This document shows positions 1 through 13,779 of a DNA stretch of 64,000 nt, piece by piece (within the stretch, counting starts at the first letter, position 1; each line of letters starts with the position of its first letter). A program made the position numbers and the translations under genes. Under the pieces are notes generated by a model that was not told the DNA's origin, ran no database searches, and was given only the letters and a program-made list of their open reading frames with translations. Origin of the DNA: Tsuneonella rigui (GTDB lineage Bacteria > Pseudomonadota > Alphaproteobacteria > Sphingomonadales > Sphingomonadaceae); NCBI RefSeq assembly GCF_003958625.1, contig NZ_RSEL01000015.1, positions 103,822 to 167,821 on the forward strand, in the 5' to 3' direction.

Positions 1-4294
<4,294 letters not shown>

Positions 4295-4317
4295 GTTGCC
4301 GGACACACCCCGCCGGG

Positions 4318-4335
4318 CGCTTCGGCAACGAAGCG
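4318..4335 (-). promoter_or_regulatory. Hairpin in the gltB leader
   Basis: A perfect 7-bp inverted repeat (CGCTTCG, loop of 4, CGAAGCG) lies 23 bases upstream of the gltB start on the same strand. It has no T-run, so it is not an ordinary terminator. A role in gltB expression is only a guess. Confidence 0.3.
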
Positions 4336-4462
4336 CGATTCACCCTGCTGCCGGACGCAGCAAAACTATCGCGAGCGGTCGGTTTGGCGAAACGGAGCCG
4401 CGCCGACAACCGTCCGGCGCGTTGAGCGGGCTAAAGCACGGCTTTTCTGCCGCACTGCACAA

Positions 4463-5992
4463 TCAGGCGGCGCCGCTCATTCGTTGCAGCTTTTCCAGCG
4501 CATCGCGCAGCGCGCGCTCGGTCTCGCCGGGATCGGCGCGGGTCGCGGAGAAGTGCGGCGCGCTGGCGTGGGCGGCGGCCTGCTCGGCGCGCGCGAGCGG
4601 CGCGTCGAATGGGCGCGGACCGGCGGACAGCGAGGCGGCGAGTACGTCGCGCGCGGGTCCGTCACCGGCAGGCGCGGCGCGGCGGACGGCCTGTCCCGGG
4701 AACACGACGACCGGTTCCTCGCCCTCGTCTTCGGGCTCGTCGTCGATCCGGATCGATTCGCGCGGGGCGCCGAACGGACTCTTCATCGCGAGCAGCGAGG
4801 TGTAGCCGGCCTCGGCTTCCTCTTCGAACTCGTCTTCCGGCTCGGCGGGTTCATCGGCCGCCGCGAGCACCGATGCAGGCTCGGCGAACGGCGCCCGGCT
4901 CTGCGACAGCGCCGCGGTGAGATCGAGGTCGGGCAGGCTCTCGGCCTCATCTTCTTCGTCCTCGAACCCAAATGGACGGAGCGCTGCCGGAACGGTGTGG
5001 ACCGGCGGTACGTCGGTTTCGGCTGGAGCGGCAAAGGCCGCGAAAGGAACGGCGAACGCGTCTTCCTCGGCGTCGGCGGCACCTTCGGGCGCGGCAAAGG
5101 CGGGTTCGGCCATCGCGGGCGCGGGCATCTCGCGGTGCTGCTGCAGGGCCAGCGCAAAGCGCTCGACGAGCTCGACCATGCCGAGCTGCCCCAGCGCGCG
5201 CTCGGCGAGCGGAACCACCGGTTCGGCCGCATCGGTTTCAATCGCGGCAACCTCGGCTTCCGGTTCGACGCGGCGCGTGCAGGGTGCGGGCTCGAACTCC
5301 ACTGGAGAGCTGTCGATGGCCTCTACGGACTCGGCAGGCGATGGCGGCGCGCTCAGCGACGATGAACCGAAGTCGGCTTGCTCCACGCTTACATCCTCTT
5401 CGTCAGCGACAGGTTCACCCGCGTCGAAGGCAATCAGGTCGAGCGGTTCGTCTGCCTCGCTCGGCATCCGGCCGGGGAGCGGCGCGAACGACAGGAAGTC
5501 GCTCGGCGCGCTTTCGTCGGTCACGGCCAGCGCGCGGCGGCGGCCGAGACCGCCCTCGCGGCGCAGCGGCGCTTCGTCTTCCTCGGCATCGAGTCCGCCT
5601 TCGCCCAGCTCCTCGTGCGCCGAGATCGGGCGCTTGACGGTCTCGGCGTCGAAATCGGCTTCCTGGCGCATCGCGGCGGCGCGGCGCGTGGTGGCACGCG
5701 GGGCGTTGGCGGCGGTAACCCTGCGCGCGACGAACAGACCGGCGAGTGCGCCGATCGCGGCTCCGGCAGCGGCGATGACGATCCGTGCGGTTGCGCCCAG
5801 CGGCGGCTGCGCTGCGTCATAGGCGTCGGCGAGGCCGCTCGAAACCGTGAAGCGTTCGAACATCTCCAGTGGCAGGACCATGCTGCCGATGCCGAACAGC
5901 GCGGCAAACCACAGCGAAACGATGATCGGAAAGGCCGGATGCGCGCTGACGGGCATCTGGCTGTTCGCCTTGCGCCGGCTCTTGTCGCTCAC
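4463..5992 (-). CDS. Membrane-anchored acidic Ala/Pro/Glu-rich protein of unknown function
   Basis: About 509 residues from a GTG at 5992, which has a GGGGTGAT ribosome site just upstream; the frame also extends to 6061. After a basic N-terminus there are two hydrophobic segments (about residues 20-38 and 65-90), the second ending in ARRVTA. The remaining ~400 residues are very acidic and low in complexity, rich in Ala, Glu, Asp and Pro, with scattered short conserved-looking patches near the C-terminus. I recognise no catalytic domain. The likely topology is an inner-membrane anchor with a long disordered cytoplasmic or periplasmic tail. It sits upstream of gltB on the same strand with about 170 bases between them. 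Confidence 0.7.
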   Translation of the reverse strand: MSDKSRRKANSQMPVSAHPAFPIIVSLWFAALFGIGSMVLPLEMFERFTVSSGLADAYDAAQPPLGATARIVIAAAGAAIGALAGLFVARRVTAANAPRATTRRAAAMRQEADFDAETVKRPISAHEELGEGGLDAEEDEAPLRREGGLGRRRALAVTDESAPSDFLSFAPLPGRMPSEADEPLDLIAFDAGEPVADEEDVSVEQADFGSSSLSAPPSPAESVEAIDSSPVEFEPAPCTRRVEPEAEVAAIETDAAEPVVPLAERALGQLGMVELVERFALALQQHREMPAPAMAEPAFAAPEGAADAEEDAFAVPFAAFAAPAETDVPPVHTVPAALRPFGFEDEEDEAESLPDLDLTAALSQSRAPFAEPASVLAAADEPAEPEDEFEEEAEAGYTSLLAMKSPFGAPRESIRIDDEPEDEGEEPVVVFPGQAVRRAAPAGDGPARDVLAASLSAGPRPFDAPLARAEQAAAHASAPHFSATRADPGETERALRDALEKLQRMSGAA

Positions 5993-6035
5993 ACTATCAC
6001 CCCGTTTACCGCGAGAGCGTGGAGCCCGGAACCGC

Positions 6036-7268
6036 TCAGGCGGCGACGGACAGCTCTCCATTCACTGTCCGGCCTAACAGGTGGTGGTAAACGTCCTGAT
6101 AACGACGAATATTGCGCGCCCAGTCGTGTTTAGCGCGCACGTGCTCCCGTGCGCGTTCGCGCATCGCGGGCCAATCGGCGCGTGCGTCAACCAGGTCGGC
6201 TAACGCCTCGGCGCAGGCGCGCGGGTCGTCTGGCGCGAACAGTGCGCCGGTCGCGCCGTCGGAGATCAGCTCGCGGTGGCCGCCGACATCGCTCGCGGCG
6301 ACGATCCGGCCCTGCGCCATCGCTTCCAGCGGCTTCAGAGGGGTGACCAGCTCGGTCAGCCGGCTTGCTTTCCGCGGATAGGCGAGCACGTCGATCAGCG
6401 AATAGTAGCGCTCGACCTCGCCGTGCGGGACGCGGCCGGTGAAGTGGATGCCGGAGAGCCCCTGCGCCTGGCGGCGGAGCTCCGCATCCAGCGGGCCGCC
6501 GCCGACCAGCAGCAGCGACGCGTCCGGATAGCGCTGGCGCAGATGGGGCATGGCGGCGATCAGGTCGTCCAGCCCTTCGTAGTCGTAGAAGCTGCCGATG
6601 AAGCCGATCACCGGGCCCCCAGAGTCCTTGGCGCCGAGGCCGAGTTTGGCGGCCAGCGCATCGTCGCGCGCCGGCGGTTCGCCGAACAGCGCGAGGTCGA
6701 CCCCGTTGGGCGAGAGGCCGATCTTGCCGCCCGCGTGACCGCGCGCGATCAAGTCGTCGCGCAGGCCGTGGCTGATGGTGAACACCGCGTCGGCCTCCGC
6801 CACGGCGCGGTCTTCGAGCGCGCGGGTCAGGCGATACTTGACCGAGCCGGTGCGCCCGCTGCCGTTTTCGACCGCGGCGTCCTCCCAGAAGGCGCGGATC
6901 TCGTAGACCACCGGAATGCCCAGCGCACGCCCGGCACGGAGCGCGGCGTGGCCGCACAGCGCGGGCGAGTGAGCATGGAGCACGTCGGGGCGCCAATCAG
7001 CGGCGAGCTTCTCGATCTGTTCTGCAAGACGGCCGATCTCGCGCCACTCGCGCAGGCCCGCGGGACCGCTCGCGGTGCCGGGGGTGCGGTGAAACAGCAG
7101 CCCGTCGGCGACCTCCGCCACCGGGCCATCGGCGGAGTGACGCTGGCCGGTGATTCCGCGCACATCGAGTCCGCTCGCTGCCTGCGCGGTCATGATCGCG
7201 CGGGTGCGGAAGGTGTAACCGCTGTGCAGCGGCAGCGAGTGGTCGAGGACATGCAGCACGCGGGTCAT
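6036..7268 (-). CDS. Exosortase A-associated glycosyltransferase (GT4 family, TIGR04063-like)
   Basis: A 410-residue GT-B fold glycosyltransferase. The N-terminus MTRVLHVLDHSLPLHSGYT matches the family found beside XrtA/PEP-CTERM exopolysaccharide loci, and the ATG at 7268 gives the family-typical start. The C-terminal half has a nucleotide-sugar binding pattern (LLVGGGPLD, then PLKPLEAMAQG followed by a conserved Glu). The expected role is transfer of a sugar to a lipid-linked or protein-linked glycan at the inner face of the membrane. It is divergent from the next genes (66 bases between starts), which belong to the same system. Exosortase itself is not in the window. Confidence 0.85.
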   Translation of the reverse strand: MTRVLHVLDHSLPLHSGYTFRTRAIMTAQAASGLDVRGITGQRHSADGPVAEVADGLLFHRTPGTASGPAGLREWREIGRLAEQIEKLAADWRPDVLHAHSPALCGHAALRAGRALGIPVVYEIRAFWEDAAVENGSGRTGSVKYRLTRALEDRAVAEADAVFTISHGLRDDLIARGHAGGKIGLSPNGVDLALFGEPPARDDALAAKLGLGAKDSGGPVIGFIGSFYDYEGLDDLIAAMPHLRQRYPDASLLLVGGGPLDAELRRQAQGLSGIHFTGRVPHGEVERYYSLIDVLAYPRKASRLTELVTPLKPLEAMAQGRIVAASDVGGHRELISDGATGALFAPDDPRACAEALADLVDARADWPAMRERAREHVRAKHDWARNIRRYQDVYHHLLGRTVNGELSVAA

Positions 7269-7334
7269 GCGGAAGTTGTCGCACGATAGGCTTAACGGCG
7301 CGTCAACCGCGTGCGTGTAGGCGCAGCGTTGCCG

Positions 7335-7448
7335 ATGATCGACCTGTTCGCCCTTGCCCTCACGCACGGCCTGCTGCTGCTGATGGCGGTGCGGCTGATG
7401 AGCCGCGACGACCTCGATCGCGACCCGCCAGCCGACGATACTCCATGA
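7335..7448 (+). CDS. 37-residue hydrophobic micro-ORF coupled to the O-glycosylation ligase gene
   Basis: ATG at 7335 to TGA at 7446-7448 encodes 37 residues: a hydrophobic first half (MIDLFALALTHGLLLLMAV) and an acidic, Pro-containing tail. Its stop overlaps the start of the next gene in an ATGA arrangement, so it would be translationally coupled to the ligase. It could be a one-pass membrane microprotein or simply a coupling leader. No clear Shine-Dalgarno site precedes it. I do not recognise a family. Confidence 0.5.
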   Translation: MIDLFALALTHGLLLLMAVRLMSRDDLDRDPPADDTP

Positions 7449-8824
7449 TCGACCTCGGCCTGTTCCTGTTCATCGCTGCGTTCCTAGCGCTCGGCCTCAG
7501 GCGGCCGTTCCTGTGGGTGCTGACCTATATCTATATCGATACGCTCGCGCCGCAGGACATCGGCTGGCGCTTCGTCGCCGCGCTGCCGGTCTCGCTGATT
7601 GCCTTCTGCGCGGCGTTCGGCGGCTGGCTGCTGGCCGACCCTAAGCACGGCGCGCGCTTCGCCTTTCGCCAGTGGCTGCTCCTGATCCTGCTCTGCTGGT
7701 GCGCGGTCACCACCGCAAACGCCGACTTCCCGATCCAGGCGGCCATGAAATGGTCGTGGGTTTGGAAGGCGCTGGTGTTCGCGATCTTCGTGCCGCTTAC
7801 ACTGACCACGCGGCTGCGGTTCGAGGCGGTGATCCTGACCATGGTCCTGACCGCCGGGGCGATCGTGATCGACGGGGGGATCAAGACCGCCACCGGCGGC
7901 GGCGGCTACGGGGTGCTCTACCTGTTCGTGCAGAACAACACGGGCATGTACGAAAGCTCGACCATCGCGACGGTGGCGATCGCGCTGATCCCGATGATCC
8001 TGTGGCTGGCGAAGCACGGCACGGTGTTCCCGCCCGATTGGCGGGTGAAGGCGTTCGCCTACGCGCTGATCTTCTCCTGTGTGCTGATCCCGATCGGGAC
8101 CGAAGCGCGCACCGGCCTCTTGTGCCTCGGCGTACTGGGTCTGTTGATGCTGCGCGATGTGAAGCGCCGGTTCCTCTACGTCGGCGGCGCGGCACTGCTG
8201 GGGTTGATGGCGTTGCCGTTCCTGCCGCAGAGCTATTACGCGCGGATGTCGACGCTCGAGAGCCACGAGGAGGATACCTCCGCCTCCACCCGCGTGGCGG
8301 TGTGGCAGTGGACGATCGATTACGCCAACAGCCACCCGATGGGCGGCGGGTTCGACGCTTACCGCGGCAACAAGTTCACCTACAAACTGCCAGTCCGCAC
8401 GCAAAGCGGCGGCAACACCAGCGCGGTCGAGTTCGAGGACCATACCGACAAGGCGCGAGCCTATCACTCGGCGGTGTTCGAGATGCTGGGCGAGCAGGGC
8501 TGGCCGGGCCTCGGCCTGTGGCTGTGGATCCACCTCCTCGGCCTATGGCAGATGGAGCGCATCCGTCGCCGCTGGAAGAACCGCACCGGGGAGCGCGAGC
8601 AATGGCAGGCGCCGCTCGCAGGCGCGCTGCAGTTCGCGCAGATCGTCTACCTGGTCGGCTCGCTGTTCCAGGGCATCGCCTACCAGCCGTTCATCCTGAC
8701 GCTCCTGGGCGTGCAATGCGCGCTGTGGAGCTGGTGCAAGCTGGCCGATTCGCCGCGCCGCAAGCGGCCGCGTCAGGCGCCGCCTGCGGTTGCCGTAACG
8801 GCAGAGGCTGCGCCGTTGCGCTAA
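7445..8824 (+). CDS. Putative O-glycosylation ligase, exosortase A system-associated (Wzy/WaaL-like)
   Basis: A 459-residue polytopic membrane protein with about ten hydrophobic segments and a large periplasmic loop near residues 270-340 that carries the motif GGGFDAY. This resembles the TIGR03097 family, relatives of O-antigen ligases and polymerases that accompany XrtA/PEP-CTERM protein sorting. The expected role is polymerising or ligating glycan on the periplasmic side. The start overlaps the preceding micro-ORF stop by ATGA. The gene is divergent from the exosortase-associated glycosyltransferase. Confidence 0.85.
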   Translation: MIDLGLFLFIAAFLALGLRRPFLWVLTYIYIDTLAPQDIGWRFVAALPVSLIAFCAAFGGWLLADPKHGARFAFRQWLLLILLCWCAVTTANADFPIQAAMKWSWVWKALVFAIFVPLTLTTRLRFEAVILTMVLTAGAIVIDGGIKTATGGGGYGVLYLFVQNNTGMYESSTIATVAIALIPMILWLAKHGTVFPPDWRVKAFAYALIFSCVLIPIGTEARTGLLCLGVLGLLMLRDVKRRFLYVGGAALLGLMALPFLPQSYYARMSTLESHEEDTSASTRVAVWQWTIDYANSHPMGGGFDAYRGNKFTYKLPVRTQSGGNTSAVEFEDHTDKARAYHSAVFEMLGEQGWPGLGLWLWIHLLGLWQMERIRRRWKNRTGEREQWQAPLAGALQFAQIVYLVGSLFQGIAYQPFILTLLGVQCALWSWCKLADSPRRKRPRQAPPAVAVTAEAAPLR

Positions 8825-8883
8825 GGCAATTCTTGCGCCTATGGAAACCGCATACCGTGGTTTCTAATCGCAAGGAGAGGCGC

Positions 8884-9333
8884 ATGACCCCGCAGGAAGT
8901 CAAAGCTCAGGTCGGCCAGAACGTCGGCACCAGCGAATGGGTCGTGATGAGCCAGGAGCGGATCAACCAGTTCGCCGAGGCGACGGGCGATCACCAGTTC
9001 ATCCACCTCGACGAGGAAAAGGCCAAGCTGACCCCGTTCGGCGGCACCATCGCGCACGGCTTCCTGACGCTGTCGATGATCCCGTACCTCTCCGCCAATT
9101 CGGACCTGCCCAAGGTCGATGGCGTCAAGATGGGCGTCAACTACGGCGGCAACAAAACCCGCTTCATCTCGCCCGTCCGCAGCGGCAAGCGCATCCGCGG
9201 CCACTGGAAGCTGATCGAGCTCGAAGAAAAGCGCCCCGGCCAGTGGCAGCAGACTCACGAGATCACCATCGAGATCGAGGGCGAGGACAAGCCCGCCCTG
9301 ATCACCGAATGGATCATGCAGTTCTTCGTCTGA
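8884..9333 (+). CDS. MaoC family dehydratase (R-specific enoyl-CoA hydratase-like)
   Basis: A 149-residue single hot-dog domain protein. The family catalytic pattern is present as FAEATGDHQFIHLD (Asp and His of the hydratase motif), with the following FGGTIAHGFLTLS. These enzymes hydrate trans-2-enoyl-CoA; MaoC-like members feed PHA synthesis or beta-oxidation. The ATG at 8884 is preceded by an AGGAGAGG ribosome site. The gene heads a block of acyl-CoA and redox genes (thiolase, CMD, SDR), which supports a role in acyl-CoA metabolism; the actual substrate cannot be told. Confidence 0.9.
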   Translation: MTPQEVKAQVGQNVGTSEWVVMSQERINQFAEATGDHQFIHLDEEKAKLTPFGGTIAHGFLTLSMIPYLSANSDLPKVDGVKMGVNYGGNKTRFISPVRSGKRIRGHWKLIELEEKRPGQWQQTHEITIEIEGEDKPALITEWIMQFFV

Positions 9334-9384
9334 TCGCTCCTCCCCGGGGATCGGACCAACTTCGCTTAGCTACAGGAATTGACC

Positions 9385-10563
9385 ATGCGTGACGCCGTCA
9401 TCGTCTCCACCGCCCGCACCCCGCTCGCCAAGGCGGGCCGCGGGGCGTTCAACAACACCCATGCGGTCGAGCTGGGCGCGTTCTCGGTCAAGGCCGCCGC
9501 CGAGCGCGCGGGCCTCCAGGGCAGCGAGATCGACGACGTGATCATGGGCGCGGCGAGCCAGCAGGGCATGCAGGGGATGAACGTCGGCCGCCAGATCGCG
9601 CTGATGGCCGGCTTCCCCGACAGCGTGCCGGGCATGTCGATGGACCGCCAGTGCTCGAGCGGCCTGATGAGCATCGCCACCGCCGCCAAGCAGATCATCG
9701 TCGACCGGATGGACATCTGCGTCGCCGGCGGCCTCGAATCGATCAGCGGCATGGCCGCGGGCGGCGGCCGGCTGGTGCAGAGCGAGGCGTTGCTGGCGCT
9801 CCACCCCGACATCTACATGCCGATGATCGGCACCGCCGAAGTGGTCGCCAAGCGCTACAACATCAGCCGCGAGGCGCAGGACGAGTACAGCCTCGAATCG
9901 CAGAAGCGCACCGCCGCCGCGCAGGCCGCCGGCAAGCTCGACGACGAGATCATCCCCGTCACCGCGACGATGAAGGTCACCGACAAGGCGACCGGCGAGA
10001 CTAGCGAACGCGAAGTCACCATCTCGATGGATGACTGCAACCGCCCGGACACCACGCTGGAAGGGCTCGCCAGCCTGAAGCCGGTGATGGGCGAAGGCCA
10101 CACGATCACCGCCGGCAACGCCAGCCAGCTCGCCGACGGCTCTGCCGCCTCGGTGCTGATGGAGGCCGAAGTCGCGAAGGCCCGCGGGCTGACCCCGATG
10201 GGCCGCTACGTCGGCATGGCAGTCGCCGGCACCAAGCCGGACGAGATGGGCATCGGCCCGGTGTTCGCGATCCCCAAGCTGCTCGACCGGTTCGGCCTCA
10301 AGATCGACGACATCGGCCTGTGGGAGCTCAACGAGGCCTTCGCGGTGCAGGTGATCTACTGCCGCGACCAGCTCGGCATCCCGAACGACCGGCTGAACGT
10401 CAACGGCGGCTCGGTCTCGATCGGCCACCCCTTCGGCATGACCGGCGCGCGCTGCGTCGGCCACGCGCTGATCGAGGGCAAGCGGCAGGGCGTGAAGTAC
10501 GTCGTGATCACGATGTGCGTCGGCGGCGGCCAGGGCGCGGCCGGGCTCTTCGAAGTCCTGTGA
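9385..10563 (+). CDS. Acetyl-CoA C-acetyltransferase (thiolase)
   Basis: A 392-residue thiolase. Cys90 in DRQCSSG is the acyl-accepting nucleophile; the downstream NEAFA and [10 protein letters not shown] motifs supply the catalytic Asn/His environment, and the terminal [10 protein letters not shown] holds the second catalytic Cys. ATG at 9385 is chosen over a TTG two codons earlier because AGGA sits at the right distance. The family condenses or cleaves acyl-CoA with CoA. Next to a MaoC hydratase it could serve beta-oxidation or the first step of PHB synthesis; the sequence does not decide. Confidence 0.93.
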   Translation: MRDAVIVSTARTPLAKAGRGAFNNTHAVELGAFSVKAAAERAGLQGSEIDDVIMGAASQQGMQGMNVGRQIALMAGFPDSVPGMSMDRQCSSGLMSIATAAKQIIVDRMDICVAGGLESISGMAAGGGRLVQSEALLALHPDIYMPMIGTAEVVAKRYNISREAQDEYSLESQKRTAAAQAAGKLDDEIIPVTATMKVTDKATGETSEREVTISMDDCNRPDTTLEGLASLKPVMGEGHTITAGNASQLADGSAASVLMEAEVAKARGLTPMGRYVGMAVAGTKPDEMGIGPVFAIPKLLDRFGLKIDDIGLWELNEAFAVQVIYCRDQLGIPNDRLNVNGGSVSIGHPFGMTGARCVGHALIEGKRQGVKYVVITMCVGGGQGAAGLFEVL

Positions 10564-10564
10564 T

Positions 10565-11134
10565 ATGAGGCTGCGCACCCCGCGCGTCGCCCCGCTCGAC
10601 CCGGCCGCGCTCTCGCAAGAGCAGGCCGAGGCGCTGGCGCCGGTGACGCGCGAGGGCGCGCGGCCGCTCAATATCTTCCTGACCTTCGCCCGCGCACCGG
10701 AAGCGCTCACGCGGTTCCTGGCGTGGGGGAACTACATCCTCAGCCGCAAGAACACGCTCGACCCGCGGCGGCGCGAGATCGCGATCCTGCGCACCGGGTG
10801 GAATTGCCGCTCGGGTTACGAGTTCGCGCAGCACGAGCGGATCGGCCTCGCCTCGGGCATGAGCGAGGCGGAGGTCGCCGGCACGATGGAAGGCCCGCAC
10901 GCCAAGTGCTGGGACGACCTCGACCGCGCGATCGTCACCGCCTGCGACGAGCTGGTGCGCGATCACTTCGTCTCAGATGCGACCTGGGCGGCGCTCGCGC
11001 CGCTCGGCGACAAAGGCCGGATGGACCTCGTCTTCACCGTCGGCCAGTACACCCAGGTCTCGATGATGCTGAACAGCTTCGGCGTGCAGCTCGAAGACGA
11101 CAGCCAACTCAACCCGGAGCTCGATCTCCGGTGA
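10565..11134 (+). CDS. Carboxymuconolactone decarboxylase (AhpD-like) family protein
   Basis: A 189-residue all-helical CMD-domain protein starting one base after the thiolase stop codon. The segment LDPRRREIAILRTGWNCRSG and the later YEFAQHE are typical of the family. The AhpD redox pair CxxC is absent here (N-C-R-S-G-Y-E-F), so it is probably not a peroxiredoxin reductase. Members of this subgroup often sit beside dehydrogenases of aromatic or steroid catabolism; the function is unproven. The stop codon overlaps the GTG start of the SDR gene. Confidence 0.85.
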   Translation: MRLRTPRVAPLDPAALSQEQAEALAPVTREGARPLNIFLTFARAPEALTRFLAWGNYILSRKNTLDPRRREIAILRTGWNCRSGYEFAQHERIGLASGMSEAEVAGTMEGPHAKCWDDLDRAIVTACDELVRDHFVSDATWAALAPLGDKGRMDLVFTVGQYTQVSMMLNSFGVQLEDDSQLNPELDLR

Positions 11135-11928
11135 CGGGGCGGCTGGCGGGCAAGATGGCGGTGGTCGTCGGCGCGGGCCAGCAACCGGGCGAGACGATCG
11201 GCAACGGCAAGGCGATCGCGCTGACTTTCGCGCATGAGGGCGCGGAAGTTCTGTGCGTCGATCGCGACCTCCCGCGCGCTGAAGGGACGGTAGCCGAAAT
11301 CATGGCGGCGGGCGGCACGGCGTTCGCGCTTGGCGCTGACATTGTCGTCGATTCAGAGGCGATCGTCGCGGCAGCGCTGGAGCGCTGGGGCCGGATCGAC
11401 ATCTGCGTCGACAACGTCGGCATCGGCCACCGTGGGGATGGGCCGGCACACGCCCACGACGATGAGGCTTTCGAGACGGTGTTCGCGGTCAACTTCACCG
11501 GCGCGCGGCGGCTGGTGAAGGCGGTGCTCGCGCCGATGCGGGAAGCGGGCGCTGGGTCGATCGTACTGATCAGTTCGCTCGCCTCAACCGCGGGCGCGAA
11601 TATGGTCGCGTACGAAATCTCGAAAGCCGCGCTCAACCGGCTGGCGATCGCGACTGCATTGGGCTCGGCCAAGCGCGGGGTGCGCTGTAACGCCATCCTC
11701 CCTGGGTTGATCGATACTCCGATGGGCGTCGGTGGGACCGCAGAGCGCGACGGACGCGACCTCGCCGCCCAGCGCGAGGCGAGGAGCGCGATGGTGCCGC
11801 TGAAGGGCGGCATGGGCACCGCCTGGGATGTCGCCAACGCGGCGCTGTTCCTCGCCAGCGACGAGGCGAAGTTCGTCACCGGCGTGCTGCTGCCGGTCGA
11901 TGGCGGCCAAGGGGCCCGCATCGGCTGA
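11131..11928 (+). CDS. Short-chain dehydrogenase/reductase (SDR)
   Basis: A 265-residue Rossmann-fold oxidoreductase starting at a GTG that overlaps the CMD stop (GTGA), so it is translationally coupled. The cofactor-binding glycine loop is unusual (VGAGQQPGETIGNGKA rather than the compact TGxxxGIG). The catalytic Ser lies in LISSLAS, and Tyr and Lys in YEISKAAL. The conserved NxxxxxxGPGxxxTP region appears as CNAILPGLIDTPM, and the C-terminus carries VDGGQGA. Substrate unknown; the neighbouring thiolase and MaoC suggest a hydroxyacyl or alcohol substrate. Confidence 0.9.
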   Translation: MTGRLAGKMAVVVGAGQQPGETIGNGKAIALTFAHEGAEVLCVDRDLPRAEGTVAEIMAAGGTAFALGADIVVDSEAIVAAALERWGRIDICVDNVGIGHRGDGPAHAHDDEAFETVFAVNFTGARRLVKAVLAPMREAGAGSIVLISSLASTAGANMVAYEISKAALNRLAIATALGSAKRGVRCNAILPGLIDTPMGVGGTAERDGRDLAAQREARSAMVPLKGGMGTAWDVANAALFLASDEAKFVTGVLLPVDGGQGARIG

Positions 11929-11978
11929 TTGCGCGTTACCTCCGGCGGGCGCATGCTGAGCCCGCAAGAGGAGCGCTT

Positions 11979-12593
11979 ATGGGCATCGTCGAAGTTCTCG
12001 GGCTCGCCGGCAGTGTCAGCCTGCTCGCCGGCTGGCGGCTCTATCTCGCGATCCTCGCTACCGGCATCGCCATGCGGGTGGGCGCGCTGCCTTTGCCCGA
12101 TCACCTCCATTCGCTCGACGTGGTCGCAAATCCGTGGGTGATGGGCGTCGCCGCAATCGCCGCGTTGGCCGAGTTCTTCGCCGACAAGGTCGCCTGGCTC
12201 GATAGCGCGTGGGACGCGGTGCACACGGTGGTGCGCCCGATCGGCGGCGCGCTGCTGGCGCTGGCGATCGTCGATCCGGGCGATCCGGCGACCCAGGCGA
12301 TCGCCTTCATCCTCGGTGGCGGCGCGGCGCTCGCGGCGCACGGCGGCAAGGCGGGCGCGCGGGCGGTGGTCAACGCCAGCCCGGAGCCGTTCAGCAACAT
12401 GGTCGTCTCGACCGCGGAGGATGTCGCCAGCGCCGGCCTGCTGTGGCTCGCCTACGCGCACCCCTACGTCGCCGGCGGCATCGCGCTGGTGCTGCTGGCG
12501 CTGACCGTCTGGCTGCTCCTGCTCGCCCGGCGGGTGCTGCGACGGCTGTTCGGCCGCCGCAGCGCGGCGCCGGAGGTCACGCCGCCAAGCTAG
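11979..12593 (+). CDS. DUF4126 family membrane protein
   Basis: A 204-residue protein with four to five hydrophobic segments, including a C-terminal one ([19 protein letters not shown]) followed by a basic tail. The N-terminal [22 protein letters not shown] and the central VDPGDP region match the DUF4126 family, whose function is not known. The start at 11979 has AGAGGAGCG upstream. Its last 17 bases overlap the end of the convergent alcohol dehydrogenase gene. Confidence 0.8.
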   Translation: MGIVEVLGLAGSVSLLAGWRLYLAILATGIAMRVGALPLPDHLHSLDVVANPWVMGVAAIAALAEFFADKVAWLDSAWDAVHTVVRPIGGALLALAIVDPGDPATQAIAFILGGGAALAAHGGKAGARAVVNASPEPFSNMVVSTAEDVASAGLLWLAYAHPYVAGGIALVLLALTVWLLLLARRVLRRLFGRRSAAPEVTPPS

Positions 12594-13779
12594 CCGATCC
12601 TGCCATCCCCGGCTTGAGGACGATCTTGGTGTAAGTGTCCTGCTCGTCGTGGAACTTCTGGTAGCCGGTCGGCCCTTCCTCCAGCGCCATCCGGTGGCTG
12701 ATGAGGAAGGTCGAATCGATCTTGCCCTCGGCGATCGCGGTGTAGAGCGGGCGCGTGTATTTCTGGACGTGGGTCTGCCCGGTCTTGAGCGTCAGGCCCT
12801 TCTCCATCAGCGCGCCGAGCGGGAACTTGTCGACGAACCCGCCGTAGACGCCGGGCATCGATACCCGCCCTCCGCGCCGCGCGGCCATGATCACCTGGCG
12901 GATGACATGCGCGCGGTCGGTGCCGAGGAAGGTCGAGACCTTGATCTGGTCGATGATATTGTCGGCGAACGCGCCGTGGGCTTCGAGGCCGACGCAGTCG
13001 ATGCAGGCGTCGGGGCCGATCCCGCCGGTCATGTCCTGCAGCGCCTCGTAGACCTTGGTTCGCTCGAAGTTGATCGTCTCGGCGCCGAACTGCCTGGCGA
13101 GCTCGAGCCGGTGCGGGAAGTGGTCGATCGCGATTACCCGCTGGGCGCCCATCAGGAACGCCGACTGCACCGCGAACAGCCCGACCGGGCCGCAGCCCCA
13201 CACCGCAACCGTGTCGCCAGGTTCGATGTCGGCATTCTCCGCCGCCATCCAGCCGGTGGGGAGGATGTCGGTCAGGAACAAGACCTTGTCGTCCTCGACG
13301 CTGTCGTCAGGGATCACCAGCGGGCCGACATCGGAAAACGGCACGCGGACGTATTCCGCTTGGCCGCCCGAATATCCGCCGGTCATGTGGCTGTAGCCGA
13401 ACACCCCGCTCATCGGCTGGCCCAGCCCTTCGCGGCCGATGTCGTGCTTGTCGGCGGGGTTGCTGTTCTCGCAGGCGGAGAACTGCGCCTTCTCGCAGTG
13501 GTAGCACTTGCCGCAGGAAATGGTGAACGGCACCACCACACGCTGGCCCTTCTTGAGCGTGCTGGCGGCGCCCACTTCCTCGACCACGCCCATGAATTCG
13601 TGGCCGAGAATGTCGCCCGGCTTCATCGCGGGCACGTAGCCGTCGTAGAGGTGGAGGTCGGAGCCACAGATGGCGGTCGAGGTGATGCGGATGATCGCAT
13701 CGCGCGGGTTGAGGATTTCGGGATCGTCGACCGTGTCGCAGCGGACGTCGTGCTTCCCGTGCCAGGCGAGTGCCTTCAT
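12577..13779 (-). CDS. Zinc-dependent alcohol dehydrogenase (glutathione-independent formaldehyde dehydrogenase-like)
   Basis: A 400-residue medium-chain dehydrogenase. Catalytic zinc ligands are Cys38 (ICGSD) and the His60-Glu61 pair (GHE); the structural zinc lobe has Cys89, Cys92, Cys95 and Cys103. The Rossmann motif is VWGCGPVG. The length and the insert between the zinc lobe and the nucleotide-binding domain fit the FdhA/threonine dehydrogenase-like branch. Start ATG 13779 overlaps the stop of the upstream SRPBCC gene (ATGA), so the two are co-translated. The substrate could be formaldehyde or another small aldehyde or alcohol. Confidence 0.9.
   Translation of the reverse strand: MKALAWHGKHDVRCDTVDDPEILNPRDAIIRITSTAICGSDLHLYDGYVPAMKPGDILGHEFMGVVEEVGAASTLKKGQRVVVPFTISCGKCYHCEKAQFSACENSNPADKHDIGREGLGQPMSGVFGYSHMTGGYSGGQAEYVRVPFSDVGPLVIPDDSVEDDKVLFLTDILPTGWMAAENADIEPGDTVAVWGCGPVGLFAVQSAFLMGAQRVIAIDHFPHRLELARQFGAETINFERTKVYEALQDMTGGIGPDACIDCVGLEAHGAFADNIIDQIKVSTFLGTDRAHVIRQVIMAARRGGRVSMPGVYGGFVDKFPLGALMEKGLTLKTGQTHVQKYTRPLYTAIAEGKIDSTFLISHRMALEEGPTGYQKFHDEQDTYTKIVLKPGMAGSASLAA

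Noticed and set aside
6036..8824. A complete exosortase/PEP-CTERM locus.
   Set aside because: Only the glycosyltransferase and ligase are present; exosortase XrtA and its other partners are not in the window.
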